From contig JAOTOL010001646.1 of NCBI GenBank assembly GCA_034440575.1, forward strand, positions 467,501 to 531,500: a stretch of DNA of 64,000 nt, given 5' to 3'. Both the position numbers and the translations under genes were made by a program. Under the pieces are notes generated by a model, which had not been told where the DNA came from, did no database searches, and saw only the letters and a program-made list of their open reading frames with translations. Position 1 is the first letter of the stretch, and every line of letters begins with the position of its first letter. The stretch is from Imbricaverruca yamaguchii (lineage: Eukaryota; Arthropoda; Thecostraca; Neoverrucidae). Below, in pieces: positions 48,961-61,911 of this stretch.

Positions 48961-51900
48961 GGACCAGGGGCGTCGCCACCGGTGGGCAGAGGGAGCATTC
49001 GCCCCTTCCGTAAGACTGAGGGGGTGTGGTTTCGGGTGCCACTCCCACCCAACCTCTACCCTCAGGACGAAGTAGGAGGTCTCCAGTGCCGAATGAGGTC
49101 CGAATACCGGAAGCAGTTCCCAGGAAATGAGGAAGGAAAAAACTGAAGTTCCCTCAAGACGGGTAAAGCTATGCCAGGAAAAAGGAGGAGGCACACAAGG
49201 CGTGGCAAGAGGCGCATACTTTGGTAGAGAATGCCCATCAAACACGATAGGAAGCCCCACCATGCTAAATGGCCATAACATATAGGAGGAGGCCCTCAAA
49301 GACGGGAGCGGTGGGCCATTGAATATGGAGGACAGTAGAACACACGAGGAGACATCCAAAACCGGTAAAGAGGCTGCAGGAAATGAAACAAGACTCATAA
49401 GACGCGAGAGGGTGTTTATAATTTGCAAAAAGAAGCCTCTAAGAAATTGTAGGAGTCGTGCCGTGGTACTTGAAAATCACGATATGGGCCAAGATTCGGC
49501 CGGGGCCCTAAAAATCACGCTAGGGGCACGACAGGTCGTACCGCTCCCCAACAGTCTCATCGGGACACAAATGAGGGGAATAAAAACCTCCCAATATATA
49601 AGCACTTCATGCCAGCATAGTTCTATCTTAGAAATCAGTCCAAGAAAATAGTATCAACACCAATGAAATACATTTTCTGTGAAACAAGAAAAGGAATTTG
49701 GCAATGCAGGTGCATACTATTCCACCTAAACAGCAGATGGGAAACGGTTTTGGGTGTGGTGGTATACGATGAAAAATGCCATGCAATCATAATCAATGAA
49801 AAGTGATGTAATTTAATCTAACCTAGCCTACTGATGTTGGATGGCCTAAAACCGACCGATGTTGAATCACATAAAACACTGCTATTGGATTGCTTAAAGC
49901 CTACGGATGTTTGATTACCTAAATATGATTTTTAAGTGTTATTTGTAAATGAAATGATAGAGGAAGACATCGACCTTCCACAGCCGCCGGCTGTCAGCGA
50001 CCGACGTGCAGACACAGGGTCAGGCGTGGACGGCCCTGTTCGCGGACCGCCGACAGGTCATTTCCATAGTGGCCAGATCAGGTCGCTAGTGGTGCCGTTG
50101 CTGTATTCGCTCCCGAAGCCGTCCCCGTCTGCTCCTGCGACGTCATTTGCGCGAGTGGTATCTCAGCTGAGACCACCATCAGTGGTAGCCTTATCCCTTG
50201 CCGCCCCGATTCAGTACACAGGATCGAGTTCAAGCCGCGCTACGACAGAAACGGTCACCACGTGTGCGCCGACCGCTCGTCCATTACGGCTGCGATGTGA
50301 GTGATTAATGAGCGTAGTAATTTTGGTACCTGTAGCTCTGAGCAAGTAGTCGGGAATTTTTAGCTGTTAATGGCGCCACTGCCTCGGTCGGCCACGCAGG
50401 TAAGTGCTGCTGCCGCCGTTACTTCTGTTATCAGTTTGCGATACGTTCGTACTTGAACTACGCATGCGCAAATACACGTGAAAGTTTTACTACAAATATA
50501 TTCGTACGCGATATATTCGTATTCGGGGAGTTTTATGAACCACGCAAGAGGAACGCTATATCTGCAGTTGGGTAGAAGGTGCTGTTTTATGCAATTGTCC
50601 AATTCGTGACTTGCATTCACAAGGACAGTTGCAGCAAGGTTCCTGCATGCAGAAGTAGCGAATAGATTCCAGCAGGGGCATGGACAAACAGCCCCTGCCA
50701 CGCCGATCATTTTCGCAATTATCCACCAATATATGCAGACTGTATATGCACCCACAAACCAAACGTGCACATCCATTCATGTGTAGGCTTATGGCTAACG
50801 AGAATGAGATATTTGACAAAGAATTATGCAAGTTGTAAAGGGCCTCGCATTTGCAGTGCCTTTTGCGGCCCACTGGTGCAGATTGCTTTTGTACCCTTAA
50901 TGCACAAGATATATCGACACAAATATACAAATGTATGTTACTTCGGCTGTCTGAGGGCGCTCCATCCGAAGGGGGCCTGCAGCAGAGTAAGGAGCCTCTT
51001 GCTCCCGCTATATGGGGCCTCCTGTCGGTGGCGGGTCCAAGGAGAGAAGTTGGGGCATGCCCCCCCCCCGCCCCTGTTGGAGGTGGCGGCCCTTCAACCA
51101 GGGAAATGCGTCCCTCCGCGAAGTCTCGAGTGCACCTCATCATCGAATTTTCCAGCCAGAGGTGCCCCTCGGGAGGAAAGGCAACCCTCAAGATACTTTC
51201 GCGGTGGCGCTGATCCAGACACGTGCCCCTCCCCCCCCCCCGATGGCAATTTCCGAATCCGCCCCTGTCTTCTATGGCAGCTATGGGTTTTTTATGGAGG
51301 CTATGGAACCTTTTATTACGACAGTGTGCCTCCTGTTGCGGTCTACGGGTGTGGTTAGATCATTTCAGGCGGTATTCTTCGGACATCTTTTAGACGCTCT
51401 CCTGCCATTGAGGGGAAGAAACTATGGCGCACTTAGCCCCCGCCCCCGAACTGCCCTTTCTTCCGCTTTCGAACGATGGTGACAACTTGGGGTAAAATGG
51501 ACGGTAGAAAGGCGCCTACCAATATCGGGAAAAATCCCTTTATTATGGAGGCGCTTGATGGTCAGCCTGCTGGGAACGGCACATTGTTGGGCACAAAGAT
51601 TGCTACTGTGTCATTTGGGATACATTTTGTTAAAGCCGAATAATTGGTCTTTCAATTGGTATACATCAAAGTATTTTATATTACCATAAAACGTGCAAGA
51701 TAGCGTAGGGAAAATTGGTAAAATTGCATGTAATCCAACGGTGAAGGGAAACCTTCAAGCCAGCTACCAAACACACTTCGTCGAGGCCTGGATGGGAAAC
51801 CCCTGCGAAAAGCGCAGTCCGATTGCATTGCGTTGAGTGTGGACTTCGGACGTGTAATTTTCGGTGCTGTGCAGATAGTAGCTCTTTGTGTTGGAACATT

Positions 51901-52099
51901 TTTTGAAGAGGGGTTTTTGAAGTGGACCGTTAAACAGTGGTAGGTATTTAGAAGTGTGCCACTAATTAGGTACGTATGCAATGCTGAATTAATTAAGGCA
52001 ACTACGAACGTCGTGATCGAGGAAAACGTGAAAAGGAAAAAGTTGTATCGAAGCATGGTTAGTGAGATTGAAACAAGAGGTAATGTTAAATGGATGTAA
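48961..52099. other. no confident gene
   Basis: A minus-strand 169-codon frame (49428-48919) and a GC island (49970-50400) lie here. G-runs and C-runs with CCCCTCC words at 51050-51250 resemble the G-rich element at 62620. Confidence 0.5.
49936..50296 (+). CDS. possible exon in a GC island
   Basis: Open from an ATG at 49966 (MIEEDIDLPQPPAVSDRR) to a GTGAGT donor at 50297, within a GC-rich patch (49970-50400) in otherwise AT-rich DNA. Pro/Ser/Thr-rich, no domain recognised, no partner exon found. It could equally be a non-coding CpG island. Confidence 0.2.
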
Positions 52100-53490
52100 A
52101 TATGAATGGAAGGATGTCCAGAGTAGTGTCAAGGCTCTTTTATAGGCCACTTCTCTTTGTTATCTTTGTGAATAATATTGTGGTAGGGCTGATTAATTGG
52201 GTGTTCAAATTTGCTGATGAAATAAATTGGTAAGGGTGGCTAGTAGTAGTGATCAATCTACTAATATTCAACTAGACTTGGAGCACCTAAAAAGTGGGCT
52301 GATCAATGGCAGACATCCTTAAACTATGAAAAATGTAAGGTTATGCATCTGGAGTCTGGAGCAGGGTGGGAAACTTGCTTTCCGGGTTTGGAGTCAGAGT
52401 GCAAACAGCTTTCTTCAGGAGTACATTTTCATGCACATATTATTTTTCATGCATGAAATCTATTTGCTGGTAACAGAAGAAAAAAATCATATGTACCTAG
52501 TCAGTGTCTATGTAATATGCATAAGTAATACACATCATTTTGGTCACATCAAAGCATAGAAGCAAACAAAGTGAGCAATGGATGTCACCACAAGACTGGG
52601 AGTTGTAATAAATAATAAAATTTATATAACTATAAGCACAAGGGCTTTTTAAAAAATGATCAGCTCAGCTTTGTCTCTCATAACTCACAGGAGCAATGCG
52701 CCTTCCTTTCACTGTTGGTCTCAGCACAATGCTAGTCAAAATGAAAAACAAATAATTCGCACTTCACCCTCAGCTCAGAGCACACTCTTACCTATAAATG
52801 CAACCAATTCCCTGCACTATACAGACCCAACACCACTACCTCACATGCAGTCAGAATCAACTTCTTAAAACAGTCAGTTTTTCCCACTATAGGGTGGCTT
52901 GGAAGCAGGTTTCTGGAGACGCACTGGCCAAATTTGTAGTAACTGGAGGCCACTATATTCAGTGCACAGGCGAGAAGTTTTGCAGTTTTGCGAAAGTTTC
53001 GCGCATTGATGTCAGCATTTCCGCTGGTTGTGGTTTTGTGTGGTGTGTGTTCGGTTGCTCTCTGTGTGCTTGATGGTACGAAAGTATATAGTTATTTGGT
53101 AACTGTAAGTAGAATAACATGTTTGGTGGATATTTTCTTCAATCTTGTATTCAATTTTTAGTGGTATTCTTGTTCCTTCTGCATGTTTGTGTCGGAGTAC
53201 ATGTGGAGCCCATTCTATCCAGTATGAATCTGGAGTGCAAAAATGTTTTAAGAGATGAAATCTCTTAAGAAGTGCCTTAATTCCCACCCTGGTCTGGAGG
53301 TCAGACTTTCAGATGTGTAATTTGAGGTAGGAAACTGGATGTTATTGAAGAAGAATGATATTTGGGTGTGCTAGTTTCAAGTGATCTTAAAGGAAAAAAA
53401 ATATATAGGAACAGGACAATCAAAATTATGTGAATCATTAATATAAGTGTGAGGTATAAGAGCAAGGAAATCATGAAAAGTTCATCAAGT
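52100..53490 (+). pseudogene. CR1-like LINE RT fragment split by a hAT element
   Basis: Left part 52100-52361 reads, across frame breaks, LLFVIFVNNI, FKFADEI, then LDLEHLK and WADQWQTSLNYEKC..VMHL. Right part 53300-53490 continues LDVIEEE, YLGVLVSSDLK, RYKSKEIMKSSS. Removing the 930-bp element 52362-53291 restores the normal spacing between the EKCKVMH-like and DLGVLVSSDLK-like blocks. Many stops; long dead. Confidence 0.75.
52362..53291. mobile_element. non-autonomous hAT element (930 bp)
   Basis: Both ends are CAGGGTGGGAA in inverse orientation, a typical hAT terminus. The octamer GTCTGGAG flanks it exactly on both sides (52354-52361 and 53292-53299). No transposase coding is visible inside, so it must have been mobilised in trans. 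It is nested in a LINE fragment. Confidence 0.9.
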
Positions 53491-53494
53491 ATTA

Positions 53495-53535
53495 AGGCTT
53501 AATAATGGCCACAGGGGCCCATCTGGGTTAAGCCT
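53495..53535. repeat. hairpin with conserved loop, copy 3
   Basis: Stem AGGCTTAA/TTAAGCCT around a loop containing GGCCACAGGGGCCC. The same loop recurs at 40463-40500 with a different but self-complementary stem (GTGCAAC/GTTGCAC), and at 15283-15320. Confidence 0.6.
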
Positions 53536-53949
53536 ATCTAGAAAAGGTGTATGTGGTGTAAGTAGGTGCATTATAATACTGTACTATACAATATACACTT
53601 AGCCTTATCTTCCATCAACCTATCAACTTTTTGTCCTGGTTTGATGTCATATTGCATGCCAACATCCTTCATATTGCTCCTCTCCTCAGGACAAGATGGA
53701 GTCATACAGATTCTACTCCCTCATTACAAGCACTGTCCTCTGCAGCATAACATTTCATAGCTCCTCTCACATACAAGAATAATTTGCATAAAATCTGCTA
53801 CTTCTTTCAATGAGTATGCATGCTTCAGCCAGTCAATTCAAACTCATGTCTGGAGTGGCTGAGAGTGATGGGTCTCATAGAGTGGCTTTTTTTTGTCATT
53901 GAGTGTTGGGTGTGTTTTCCCACACAATTTGATGAGGAAAATTCCTGAA

Positions 53950-55490
53950 GTCTTTTGGAAAAATTGGCATTTGTTGGTGTCAAGCATACCAATACATTTT
54001 GTACTCCAGGATTGTAACTAGACTAAATTAAATATTTTGTACTCCAGAAGATAACAGGAAGAACAACATTGTTTGGTCAAATGCTACCACTCAAAGTTCA
54101 TACCTGAAAACAACTAGCAGTTGCAGCAGTACCAAATCGCCGACCCATCAATGACCACAATAGAATTAGACGACATTCGGATCTGTTGGTATAGGTGTTA
54201 TTTGTTGTTTTTAGTGCCACTTATGTGCAAAAAACGTCTGCACCTCACAAATGGAGTAGCGTGAAGTCATGTAAGAAGATGCTATAGAGAAGGCACATGT
54301 GAGAAGACACTATTTGTGTCAACATAGTCAATCATTAATTCAATATTTATTCAATGTTGATTCAATGTTCATGAATATATATTCTTCTATATAGTATATT
54401 TAGATTAAGCAATATATATTCAATATATATTTTTAGATACTTGTGCTGGAGTGTTCACAAGGAATTACCAGAAATCCCTAGTTGGTAAATCTGGGGGTAC
54501 TTGGTATTGCGGGAGTAAATACTTGAAGCCTTGTTTGGCCAATAAGGTGCTTTGAATGTGCAATTGAAAGTCATCTTGTTAAAGAGACAAGTTTTTTTAG
54601 ACACAATGAGCCCATTCAATGCAAGAAAATCACTTCAAATTTACTAAAATCAGCCCTGGAGCAAGCAAGTTCTCCAAAGGGATTACACCAAGAAACCAAT
54701 GCCATTTGTGCACTTATGCATGACTGTCAATTTTTTTTTGTGTTGTAAATGTGCACAAAGATAAATCATGCACCTTGAAATATAACTGCATTTGGGGTTC
54801 ATCATTGTCAGTGAAGGGTCTGTGATACATGTTCCAAATTTACCCCGAGCCATCAACTGTTCGGCCACCCCATGATCAGCTGTCCTAGTGCTATGGTAAG
54901 CAAATCTAACCAGCTCTATTTAACACAAAATAAAACCGCCTATAAGTGGTTTTACATGGGAAATTTGCTCTCCCATCTAGCAGCTCTGGATCCTTCCAAG
55001 TTGATCCTTGCTTCAACTAAGCATTCCAGACATGAACTAAACAAGTACATAGAGGAACTTTTAATATTAATAAGAATCAGTTTCAGTCATTTTTATCAGC
55101 CTTTCCATTCAAAATAACTGTTTCTGGTGGTGAGAATAAAACTATTTTAGATGGATTGTTTAGTATAATTTTCTGGGTGCAATATAATCCACATGGATTG
55201 ACACACCCTAAAATCCCAATAATCATCATCATCATTAGTATAATTTTCATTAAACCATTTTATATACCCAAACCTATATCAAATAGTCACATGGGGTTTG
55301 TTGTATCAGTTGTGCATTGAGTCGGTTCTGGGTGTCAGGTGGGCATTTGTGAACTTCGTCGACATTGATTAAGTATACTTTTGTTATCATTTTCTCTACC
55401 ATTGCTCATGAAGGTGGTTTATAACCTCATCCTACACTAATAATTTAACCACAACCAATTTTGAAGTCTGAGAGCTGTGTATTATGCAGT
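53950..55490 (+). mobile_element. non-coding element unit, copy 1 (truncated)
   Basis: Direct-orientation relative of 57785-59310 and inverse of 56285-57785. Shared landmarks are TACTCCAGGATTGT, TTTAGATACTTGTGCTGGAG, AATCTGGGGGTACTTGG, AATGCCATTTGTGCACTTAT and TTTGTTATCATTTTCTCTACC. No coding sequence recognised. CpG sites are depleted relative to copy 2. Confidence 0.85.
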
Positions 55491-57785
55491 GTAGGATTTC
55501 CTTTTTTTCTTGGTATTGGAGTACAAAATTTTTGGCTGGAGTACGAATTTTTTAGGTGAATTGGAAAAAATAGCTATGCACTTGCTGACAATTAACCTTG
55601 TTTTAGTGGGACTGAAAACCAATGTTAGCATTTTTGTATGCATAAACATCTTGGCAAACTAAGCCATGTCAAAAACTTTGCTGCACAAAAAAAAATGAGT
55701 TGTCCATAACCAGGTAGTATTGCTTTAATGGAATTAAAAATAAATGTTAGCATTTCATGCTGTATGTACCATACAAACATGTATGTACATATAGCTAACT
55801 GCTAAGACAGCAATATGTCAGCAAGCCAAGTCATGAATAGGTGCAATTGTGCCAAGGAATGCAATCTAGTGGGAACTTCCCTCAGTAGCCAAAGTACTCC
55901 AAAAAATATACCCATGATATCTGCAAATTGGATAGATATTGCCTGAGTGTAGGTGGGTGATGTATTCCCAAAGTTCACAAAGAAATATTTATGATAAATA
56001 GGCATGATGTGATATGAATACACCAATAACATTTCTCCTGGCAGAACTCAGGATGAATTGCACTCACTCATCTTAGGTGGACCACGCAACCTGGATCATC
56101 CTTCAATAAACACTTCTCCCAAGGACTAGTCTCACAACTAATGAGCCGAGTTCACCCGCGATTCATTTGAATTATTGCTAACTTCCGTTGTTGTCCAAAA
56201 TCTCAAGCACCCCAAAATGCATTTCATGGCCCGATCAACCTTTGCGCCATTCCGAGTTTGTGCGCGCCATTCGCCACCGACGCATAATACACAGCTCTGG
56301 CTCAGACCCCAAAATTGGCTGTGGTTAAATTATTAGCGAAGGATGAGGTCATAAGCGAACTTCATGAGTAATGGTAGAGAAAATTGTAACAAAAGTATAC
56401 TTAATCGATGTCAACGAAGTTCACAAACGTGCACCCGACACCAGGAACCGGCTCAACGTCACATGGTACAACAAACCCCAGGTGACTATAGGATATGGAT
56501 GGACTATTGCTTTGGAATATATGATGGTTTAATGATAATTATACTAAAATAATCCGTCTAAAAAAGTTGTATTTTCACCACCAAGAAAGTTATTTTGCAT
56601 GAAAAAAAGATGAAGAAAAATTACTGAAAGCGATTCTTATGAATATTAAAAGTTACTTTATGTACTTGTTTAGTTCATGTCTGGAATGTTTAGTTGAAGC
56701 AAGGATTGACTTGGAAGGATCCAGAGCTGCTAGGCGGGAGAGCAAATATCCCCTGTAAAACCGCTCATAGACAGTTTTATTTTTCTGTTAAATAGAGTTG
56801 GTCGGATTTGCTTACCCCAGCCCTAGAAGGACAGCTGATCATGGGGCGGGCGAACAGTTGATGGGTCGGAGTAAATTTTGAAGAAGTATTATGGACCCTT
56901 CACTGACACTGATGAACTCCAAATGCAGTTATATTTCAAGGTGCAAGATATATCTTCGCACACATTTACAAAAAAATTATTTGACGGTCATGCATAAGTG
57001 CACAAATGGCATTGGTTTCTTGGTGTAATCGCCTCGGAGAACTTGCTTGCTCCGGGGCCGATTTTCGTAAATTTGAAGTGATTTTCTTGCAATGAACAGG
57101 CTCGTTGTGTCCTAAAGAAACTTGTCTCTTTAACAAAATGACCTTCGATTGCGCATTCAAGGCACCTTATTGGCCAAACAAGGCTTCAAGTATTTACTCC
57201 GGCGATACCAAGTACCCCCAGATTTGCCAACTAGGGATTTCTGGTTCTCCTTGACGAACACTCCAGGAAAAGTATCTAAAAATATATATTGAATGGATAT
57301 TGATTAATCTAAATATATCATACACAAGAATAAATATTGATGAATATTGAATCAACATTGAATAAATATTGAATAAATATTGAATTAATGATTGACTATG
57401 TTGACACAAATAGTGTCTTCTCACATGTGCCTTCTCTATAGCGTCTTCTTACATGACGTCACGCAACGTCATTTGTGCGGTGCGGGGACGTTTTTAGCGC
57501 ATAAGTGGCGCTAAAAATCGACAAACAACACCGATACCAACAGATACGAATGTCGTCTAGTTCTATTGTGGTCATTGAGGGGTCGGCGATTTGGTACTGC
57601 TGCAACTGCTATTTGTTTTCAGGTATGGACTTTGAGTGGTAGCACTGGACCAAACAATGTTGTTCTTCCTTTTCCCTTCTGGAGTACAAAATATTTCATT
57701 TAGTCTAGTCACAATCCTGGAGTACAAAATGTATTGGTATGCTTGACACCAACAAACACCAGTTTTTCCAACACTCCATTGTTGG
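55485..57785 (-). mobile_element. non-coding element unit, copy 2 (left palindrome arm)
   Basis: Consists of 55485-56180 (inverse of 59565-60283) and 56285-57785 (inverse of 57785-59310). Both ends carry the CTGGAGTACAAAAT motif. The copy is GC- and CpG-richer than copy 1 around 57450-57560. Confidence 0.85.
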
Positions 57786-60283
57786 AAAAACTGACGTTTG
57801 TTGGTGCCATGCATATCAATAATTTATGTACTCCAGGATTGTGACTAGACTAGATGAAATATTTTGTACTCCAGAAGGGAAAACAAAGAACATTGTTTGC
57901 ATATTTGATGTTTTACGCATACAAGACTATATTTGTGTCAATATAGTCAATAATTAATTCAATATTTATTCAATATTGATTACATATTTATCAATATTTA
58001 TTCTTATATGTGATATATTTATATTAAGCAATACGTATTTTAACATTTATTTTTAGATACTTGTGCTGGAGTGCTCACCAAGAAGTACCAGAAATCCCTA
58101 GTTGACAAATCTGGGGGTACTTGGTATCGCCAGAGTAAATGCTTCTTATTTTTACTTAAATATTTTTTTTTTTAATCCGAATTGTTGGGGTGGCTTGAGG
58201 AACCAGGGTTCTATTGCTAAGGAGAGCTTGTTGCGTGAACCCTGGCCCCTCCACCCGATCCATGAACTCCAGTTCTACGGCAGAATTTAGACCGAAGGTT
58301 TAACGTGCCGCCAATGCACCGACACGGCCGCCGGGTAGCTCGTCCCCGGCCTTATCGGGCTAGCTGCCAACTGACACTCCCGGCCTGGGGCTAAATGCGA
58401 GCGCGCGAAGCGACTCGAACCCTGTGTTGCCAGTACAGGGAGACCAGTGCTCGCCAGCGCTCTAACAAACTGAGCTACCGGGCCAGTACTTAAACCTCAC
58501 TTTGGCATTAAGTGCTTTGAATGTGCAATCAAAGTTCATTTTGTTAGAGACAACTTTTTTAGACACAATGAGCCTGTTCAATGCAAGAAAATCACTTAAA
58601 ACTTGCTAAAATCGGCCCCGGAGCCATCAAGTTCTCCGAGGCGACTGCACCAAGAAACCAATGCCATTTGTGCACTTATACATGGCTGTCAATTTTTTTT
58701 AATGTGCTAAGTTACATCGTTCACCTTGAAATATAACTGCATTTGTGGTTCATCACTGTCAGTGAAGGACCTGTAATACTTGTTCAAATTTTTATCCGAC
58801 CAATCCCCTTTCTGCCGACCCGGTGATCAGCTGTACTTCTAGTGCTGGGGTAAGCGAATCTAACCAACTCTATTTAACAGCACTATGAGCGGTTTTACAG
58901 GGAAAATTTGCTCTCCCATCTAGCAGCTCTGGATCCTTCCAAGTTGATCCTTGCTTCAACTAAACATTCCAGACATGAACTAAACTAGTACATAAAGGGA
59001 CTTTTAATATTAATAAGAATGGGTTTCAATCTTTTTTCAGCTTTTCAGGCGAAATACCTGTTTCTTGGTGGTGAAAATAAAACTATTTTAGACTAACTGT
59101 TTTAGTATAATTTTAATTAAACCATTATATATTCCAAAACCAATATTTATAAACTTGGTTAGCATGGATTATGTATACCTTTGTTATCATTTTCTCTACC
59201 ATTGCACATGACATTGGCTTATAACCTCATCCTTCGCTAATTTAACAACAGCACCAATTTTGTATCTGGCAGTCCTTCATTTGGCTTGTCATATTCCATA
59301 GAGCTGTGTGCAGTCTCCACGTAAATCAGAAAGCATGTTACAATTTGCTCATGTTTATAAGTTTAACTCTACTTATTTTAGCAGCATGGATAGCCAAACA
59401 TATTTCATTATTAAAACTGATGTGAAAATTGTATTTTGTGGTCGCTTTTAATTTATGCAGATCATTATGCCGGGTCTTCTCCCTCTACCTTGTTCCTAAG
59501 ACCACGTGACCGATGAGGAAATTTCCGCTGTAAAATCGGCTAATCGCGACGGGAACCATCCACATCTGCACCTGGCAAACAGAGAACGTGGTGATGGATT
59601 GCGGGTGAACTCAGCCCATTGGTTGTTGGACTAGTCCTTCGGAGAAGTGTTTGTTGCAGGATGATCCCGGTTGAGTGGTCCACCCAATATGAATTTGAGT
59701 GAGATTCACCCTGAGCTCTGCCAGCAGAAATGTTATTTGTGTATTCACATCACATCATGCCTATTCATTGTAAATATTTGTTTGTGAACTTTGGGATTGC
59801 ATCACCCACCTACAGTCAGGCAATATCTATCCCATTTCCACATATCATGGGTATATTTTTGGGAGTACTTTGGCTACTGAGGGCATTTCCCTCTAGATGC
59901 ATTCCTTGGCACAATTGCATCTATTCATGACTCAGCTTGCTGACATATTGCTGACTTAGCAGTTAGCTATATGTACATATGTAATGCTTGTATGGTATAT
60001 GCAGCATGAAATGCTAACATTTATTTTTAATTCCATTAAAGCAATGCTACCTGGTTATGGGCAACTCATCTTTTTAGTGCAGCAAAATTTTTGGCATGGC
60101 TTAGTTTGCCAAGATGTTCATGTACACAAAAATGCTAATATCGGTTTTCAGCCTCACTAAAACAAGGTTAATTGTCAGTAAGTGCATACCTATTTCTTGT
60201 ACTCCAGCTCAGAATTTCATACTCCAGCTAAACACATTTGTATTCCACTACCAAGAAAAAATATGAAAATTCTACACTGTTTT
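57785..60283 (+). mobile_element. non-coding element unit, copy 3 (right palindrome arm)
   Basis: Head-to-head with copy 2. The junction reads GTTTTTCCAAC, then TCCATT and GTTGGAAAAAC (57770-57792). A family 1 SINE sits at 58161-58486. Small open frames at 59730-59930 and inversely at 56032-55802 are homologous but short, and look like conserved DNA rather than genes. Confidence 0.85.
58161..58486 (-). mobile_element. tRNA-derived SINE (family 1) with 8-bp TSD
   Basis: Minus-strand SINE. Its 5' head has a Pol III box A (TAGCTCAGTTTGTTAGAGC) and box B (GGTTCGAGTCG) about 57 bp apart. A 240-bp body and an oligo-A tail (T-run 58162-58173) follow. TACTTAAA flanks both sides (58153-58160 and 58487-58494). 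It interrupts one arm of the large palindrome. A second copy lies at 1411-1744. Confidence 0.88.
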
Positions 60284-61436
60284 GTAGTGATTGACAACTA
60301 ATGATTTGACCAAAGGACCCCATTGAGTGACTTCACCACTGGTGTCTGATGTTATATCACTTATGCTATATTAGATTTGTAGAATGAATGCAGCATGCCA
60401 TGGATGTGATTGGTGCATCATATTGACCAGTATGTTGTTTTCCAGATTTGCATTGTGTGAACATGTCTGGCATATACATCATGTATGGATTCATCACAAC
60501 CTTGTTGCTGGCCATCACAACAGCACAACCCACAACAAATGGTATGTGCTCCTCTGGAATGAGTGGAAGTAGTGGATGAAAAGAATGATCAGTGACTCAT
60601 TGATGCACCTCAAACCCCAATTAACTAACAAGCTAACCCTGTGGAGTAATGATATGTGAAGGGTGAAGTGAGGTGCTGTGTGGTTTCTAGCCATTCAGTC
60701 ATGCCATTCATAACTTTGGGGGATGTCATTGGGTCCAGTTAATATGATTATTACCATTATCTGCATATAGAATGTATGTGCCAGAATGGATGAATAAGTA
60801 CTCAAAATAATTTGTATAGGTTCCTGCTGTGCACAAGGACATTTTTATCTTCATAAAAATGAAGTAATATTCATATCCAGACAGGGCCACTTTTTCAGGG
60901 AGGGAAGGTGTCTGGAGTGATTGTGCTACCCACACAGTGTTAATGTTTGCATAGGTCAAGCTTTTATATGTTACCAGGCAGGCACCTCTCCCAAGAGGGT
61001 GCATCCATTGTGCTGTGTTCTAGTAAACGTGAGCTTGTTGTCACTTTGGTTATGAACTTTGTGTATGTGTCATGAAATCATGATACATGAGACATGTGTC
61101 ATGTACCATGTACCATGTCATGTAGTGAAGTAGTTTGCTGAATTGTGGATGAATGCCAAGTTGTTGATGAGCTGCCTTATACACACTATTCTTACTTGAC
61201 ATGTTATCTTGAATGAGATCCTGAAAATCTAGGCCTTGTTCAGTGTCAGTCTACTGAAATCCCTCCCATTTGGCTTCCCAGTTTTAGACTACACTTTCAC
61301 TTAGTGTATTATTTGGCTCTACTGACCATTACAAGGGAGATTGATTGGATAAGATTGGAACGTTTTCAGCAAAATATATTTTAAGGTCATGTGAGATGTT
61401 CTCTACTCCCGTTGAAATGACGCCATCGGTGTCTGC
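60284..61436. other. AT-rich, nothing recognised
   Basis: Short direct ATGTACCATGT words near 61090. No gene. Confidence 0.6.
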
Positions 61437-61905
61437 AGTCTCGGATACTGCAGTTGGCCCCGGCCGTGTGTTCCACTGTGTAACGGTAGGCCATGGCTGT
61501 GATATCTATGGTCCCGGATGCTGCGATTGTCCACCGTGAAACAAGTGGAGTTGTTGTCCACTGCAGTTGTCCACCGTGTAACGGTAGGCGGTGGTTGCGG
61601 CGTCTGCAGTGTCCCCGTTATGGTTTTGATGCTGCGGTTGTCCACCGTGTAACAAGTGGAAGTGGTTGTGGTGTCTGCAGTCCCGGATGCGGAGTGCTCC
61701 ACCGTGTAACGGTAGGCCGTGGTTGCGGCGTCTGCAGTCCCGGATGCGGCAGTGTTCCACCGTGTAACGGTAGGCGGTGGCTGTGGTGTCTGCAGTCCCG
61801 GATGCGGCAGTGCTCCACCGTGTAACGGTAGGCGGTGGCTGTGGTGTCTGCAGTCCCGGATGCGGCAGTGCTCCACCGTGTAACGGTAGGCGGTGGCTGT
61901 GGTGT
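61437..61905. repeat. 58-bp minisatellite, about 8 units, ending at a splice acceptor
   Basis: Unit CTCCACCGTGTAACGGTAGG, then CGGTGGCTGTGGTGTCTGCA and GTCCCGGATGCGGCAGTG. Each unit carries GTGGTGTCTGCAG, which resembles the acceptor GTGGTGTCCCCAG used by the next exon. Confidence 0.94.
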
Positions 61906-61911
61906 CCCCAG

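Noticed and set aside
48919..49428. 169-codon minus-strand frame
   Set aside because: No domain, partly overlaps a tandem duplication, no supporting exon structure.
55802..56032. Small ORF conserved between palindrome arms (also 59730-59930)
   Set aside because: Similarity follows from DNA duplication of the element; the reading frame shows no sign of protein-level constraint.
58440..58486. tRNA gene
   Set aside because: Box A and B are present but the cloverleaf does not close; the sequence continues as a SINE body with TSD.
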